From CALALP01 sp041855735 (lineage in GTDB: Bacteria; Bacillota; Clostridia; Lachnospirales; Lachnospiraceae): a DNA stretch of 14,269 nt. The position numbers and the translations under genes were made by a program. Location of the stretch: contig JBHAEV010000226.1 of NCBI GenBank assembly GCA_041855735.1, positions 1-14,269 on the forward strand, in the 5' to 3' direction. Under the pieces are notes generated by a model that saw only the letters and a program-made list of their open reading frames with translations, had not been told where the DNA came from and did not search any database. Numbering within the stretch: position 1 is the first letter of the stretch; each line of letters starts with the position of its first letter. Below, in pieces: positions 12,933-14,269 of this stretch.

Positions 12933-13334
12933 TCAAAGAATAATTTTGTTTCCGTCGAACTTCTTAATCGGAACCGTTTCCCCGACACCATACTTCTGGT
13001 CGGAAATCCCGGTCCACAAACCGCCTTTATATCTCACTTCATAGATCTGCTTGCCACTGACATCCTCCGAAACGGACACAATCTTTACTTCTTCCTTGCG
13101 AAGCCGGTCATTGGTTTTCATAAAATCCTTGAACATGGGCTTAAATCCGATAATAAAGACGACACTCAGGACGGAAAAAATCAAACCGAGAAGCAAAGGA
13201 TCCTTGATGAAAATTGAAAAAAACAATGTAATCAATGCCGCAAGCGCAAACCAGATGGAAACCAAAGCCGGAATAAACGCTTCAATTAAGAGAAATACCG
13301 CACATACAACTCCCCAAAAAAATACCGAAATCAT
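12933..13334 (-). CDS. NfeD-family membrane protein (short form)
   Basis: A 133-residue protein with two to three N-terminal membrane segments (about 3-60), then a C-terminal beta-rich OB-fold domain (EEVKIVSVSEDVSGKQIYEV region to the end, with GGLWTGISDQ and VGETVPIKKFDGNKIIL). This is the short NfeD form without the ClpP-like protease domain. It acts with the adjacent SPFH protein in the membrane. AAGGGTGG lies about 8 nt before the ATG. First gene of a two-gene operon. Confidence 0.9.
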   Translation of the reverse strand: MISVFFWGVVCAVFLLIEAFIPALVSIWFALAALITLFFSIFIKDPLLLGLIFSVLSVVFIIGFKPMFKDFMKTNDRLRKEEVKIVSVSEDVSGKQIYEVRYKGGLWTGISDQKYGVGETVPIKKFDGNKIIL

Positions 13335-13450
13335 ACATTCACCACCCTTCCATATTGTTTAGTTACACCGCAGCAAAACAGCTCTTCGGATTTGCAATGG
13401 TTTGCCTTTCTTTGCCCTTTCGGAGTATCACTTTGCCATCGGATGGCTAT

Positions 13451-13480
13451 ATTATACCATTTGCATTTAAAAGATTCGAA
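13451..13480 (-). promoter_or_regulatory. Possible promoter of the nfeD-stomatin operon
   Basis: TATAAT on the − strand (13451-13456), 18 nt from a poor -35 TTCGAA (13475-13480), about 117 nt before nfeD. The rest of the 298-nt gap between the CPBP gene and nfeD shows no coding frame that I can support and no clear terminator for the CPBP gene. Confidence 0.4.
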
Positions 13481-13632
13481 AAAAAAAGTGATGATTTTAT
13501 TAACATTTCTTGGCTTTAGATAGATTTATTCCGTTCTTTCATTTTGCTTTAGAATTCTCCGGTCAAAACAAAAAAACCGAAAGGAACGCGAAACAAAACA
13601 AAACGGCGGTAAAGAAATGCATGGTAAAAGGA

Positions 13633-14269
13633 TCAGGAAAAGCTGAGCAAAACCAGAATCGTTGTAATCACGCAAATCGCAACCACCGACAGCATACCCG
13701 GATTCAGAAAGATGATTTGATATCTTTCCTGTTTTGCAATCGGAAACTCTCCTTCCGAAAGCATAATCTTCTTTCGGTTGACAAAAAACAGGATCAAACC
13801 GGCTATCGATAATACCGGCAAAATCAGCGAATAGGCTCCGAATAACAGAATCCCCGTCAACTGTTTTGCAGACATTTGCATCATATCCAAAGCCGTAAGA
13901 TTCCCCATCTTACCCAGAGTTTCCTCACCGATTAACTGCATCACCAACAGGCTGACAACACCGCCGAAAAAATTGATGAGCATATGCAGCAAAATCGTAT
14001 AGCGAAGCTTCCCGGTTCTGACATAAATATAGCCGAAAATCAGACCGATCAAATAGGCATAAAAAAACTGAAACAGATTCATATGAAATAAGCCGAACAG
14101 CACCGCACTTGTAAATATCGCAACCCATTCCCCGTACCTGACCAGACGGTCGATGATCAGTTTTCGACAGAGAAACTCTTCCATAATCGGCGCCATAATC
14201 ACAACCAGAAACGCGGTTACGGGCAGGGAATTCTGCGTCAAAAACTCCTGCACCGGATTTTCAAACACC
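13633..14269 (-). CDS. CPBP-family (CAAX protease/bacteriocin-processing-like) membrane protease, N-terminus outside window
   Basis: The 211 or more visible residues are mostly hydrophobic with several membrane segments. The family's catalytic motifs are present, counted from the first visible Val (a GTG codon at 14266-14268): EEFLCRK (30-36, EExxxR type), FGLFHMNLF (58-66, with H62) and LHMLINF (94-100, with H95 and N99). They form the intramembrane metal-independent-looking site of Rce1-like proteases. The frame runs off the window edge, so the GTG there is not taken as the start; family members usually have more membrane segments before the EExxxR motif. The substrate is unknown; roles in bacteria include peptide maturation and immunity. 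No bacteriocin gene is visible nearby. Confidence 0.9.
   Translation of the reverse strand, partial: VFENPVQEFLTQNSLPVTAFLVVIMAPIMEEFLCRKLIIDRLVRYGEWVAIFTSAVLFGLFHMNLFQFFYAYLIGLIFGYIYVRTGKLRYTILLHMLINFFGGVVSLLVMQLIGEETLGKMGNLTALDMMQMSAKQLTGILLFGAYSLILPVLSIAGLILFFVNRKKIMLSEGEFPIAKQERYQIIFLNPGMLSVVAICVITTILVLLSFS

Noticed and set aside
12156..13217. 353-codon + strand frame opposite the stomatin-like and NfeD genes
   Set aside because: It crosses two well-supported − strand genes, is rich in Arg/His/Leu as expected of an antisense shadow, and shows no domain.
13536..13600. Imperfect CCGTTCTTTC / GAAAGGAACG pairing after the CPBP gene
   Set aside because: The stem needs a bulge, the loop is long and no T run follows on the − strand.
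1..14269. tRNA, rRNA or CRISPR array
   Set aside because: I saw no cloverleaf with a TTCGA-type arm and anticodon arm, no rRNA motifs and no regularly spaced repeats. A tRNAscan or Infernal run would be the decisive check.

Overview
The window looks like a chromosomal segment from an anaerobic Bacillota (Clostridia-type) bacterium. The evidence is a class III (firmicute-type) fructose-1,6-bisphosphatase, a PerR-type regulator with the full set of metal ligands, AzlCD, strong AGGAGG-type ribosome binding sites, short intergenic gaps and moderate base composition. Species cannot be fixed from the sequence alone.

Layout, left to right. The first 323 bases hold the C-terminal end of a Fic/RhuM-type protein on the + strand, closed by hairpin terminators. 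Next is a − strand housekeeping cluster read from right to left: GNAT acetyltransferase, maf (GTGA overlap), fbp, azlC, azlD. From 4961 to 7616 lies a 2.6-kb insertion bounded by a perfect 32-bp direct repeat. It carries a sigma/HTH-like regulator with a small excisionase-like gene (both −), an AAA_14/DUF4143 ATPase (+), and the remains of an XRE regulator (−). The insertion separates the GNAT gene from perR (+). The two were probably divergent neighbours about 155 bp apart, and the right repeat still supplies the -35 box of the perR promoter. perR shares a bidirectional terminator with the convergent TRAP-TAXI operon (lipoprotein binding protein, DUF1850 protein, fused permease; all −). Further right are a stomatin-like SPFH protein with its NfeD partner (−), and at the edge a partial CPBP-family membrane protease (−).

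How the genes work together. GNAT-maf-fbp-azlCD is co-oriented with small gaps and may be one transcript. The TRAP-TAXI trio is a self-contained solute uptake system with its own promoter and two operator-like inverted repeats. NfeD and SPFH are a classic membrane pair.

The most unusual part is the insertion. It has clean direct-repeat ends with dyad arms like a site-specific recombination core, but no integrase is visible, and genes at both ends look cut. Inside it, the ATPase gene sits between two 47-nt dyads of identical geometry (13-nt arms, 21-nt centre), and the two inward-facing arms are perfect inverted copies. The operon at its left end has no visible terminator before the GNAT gene, so transcripts may run on into the housekeeping cluster.
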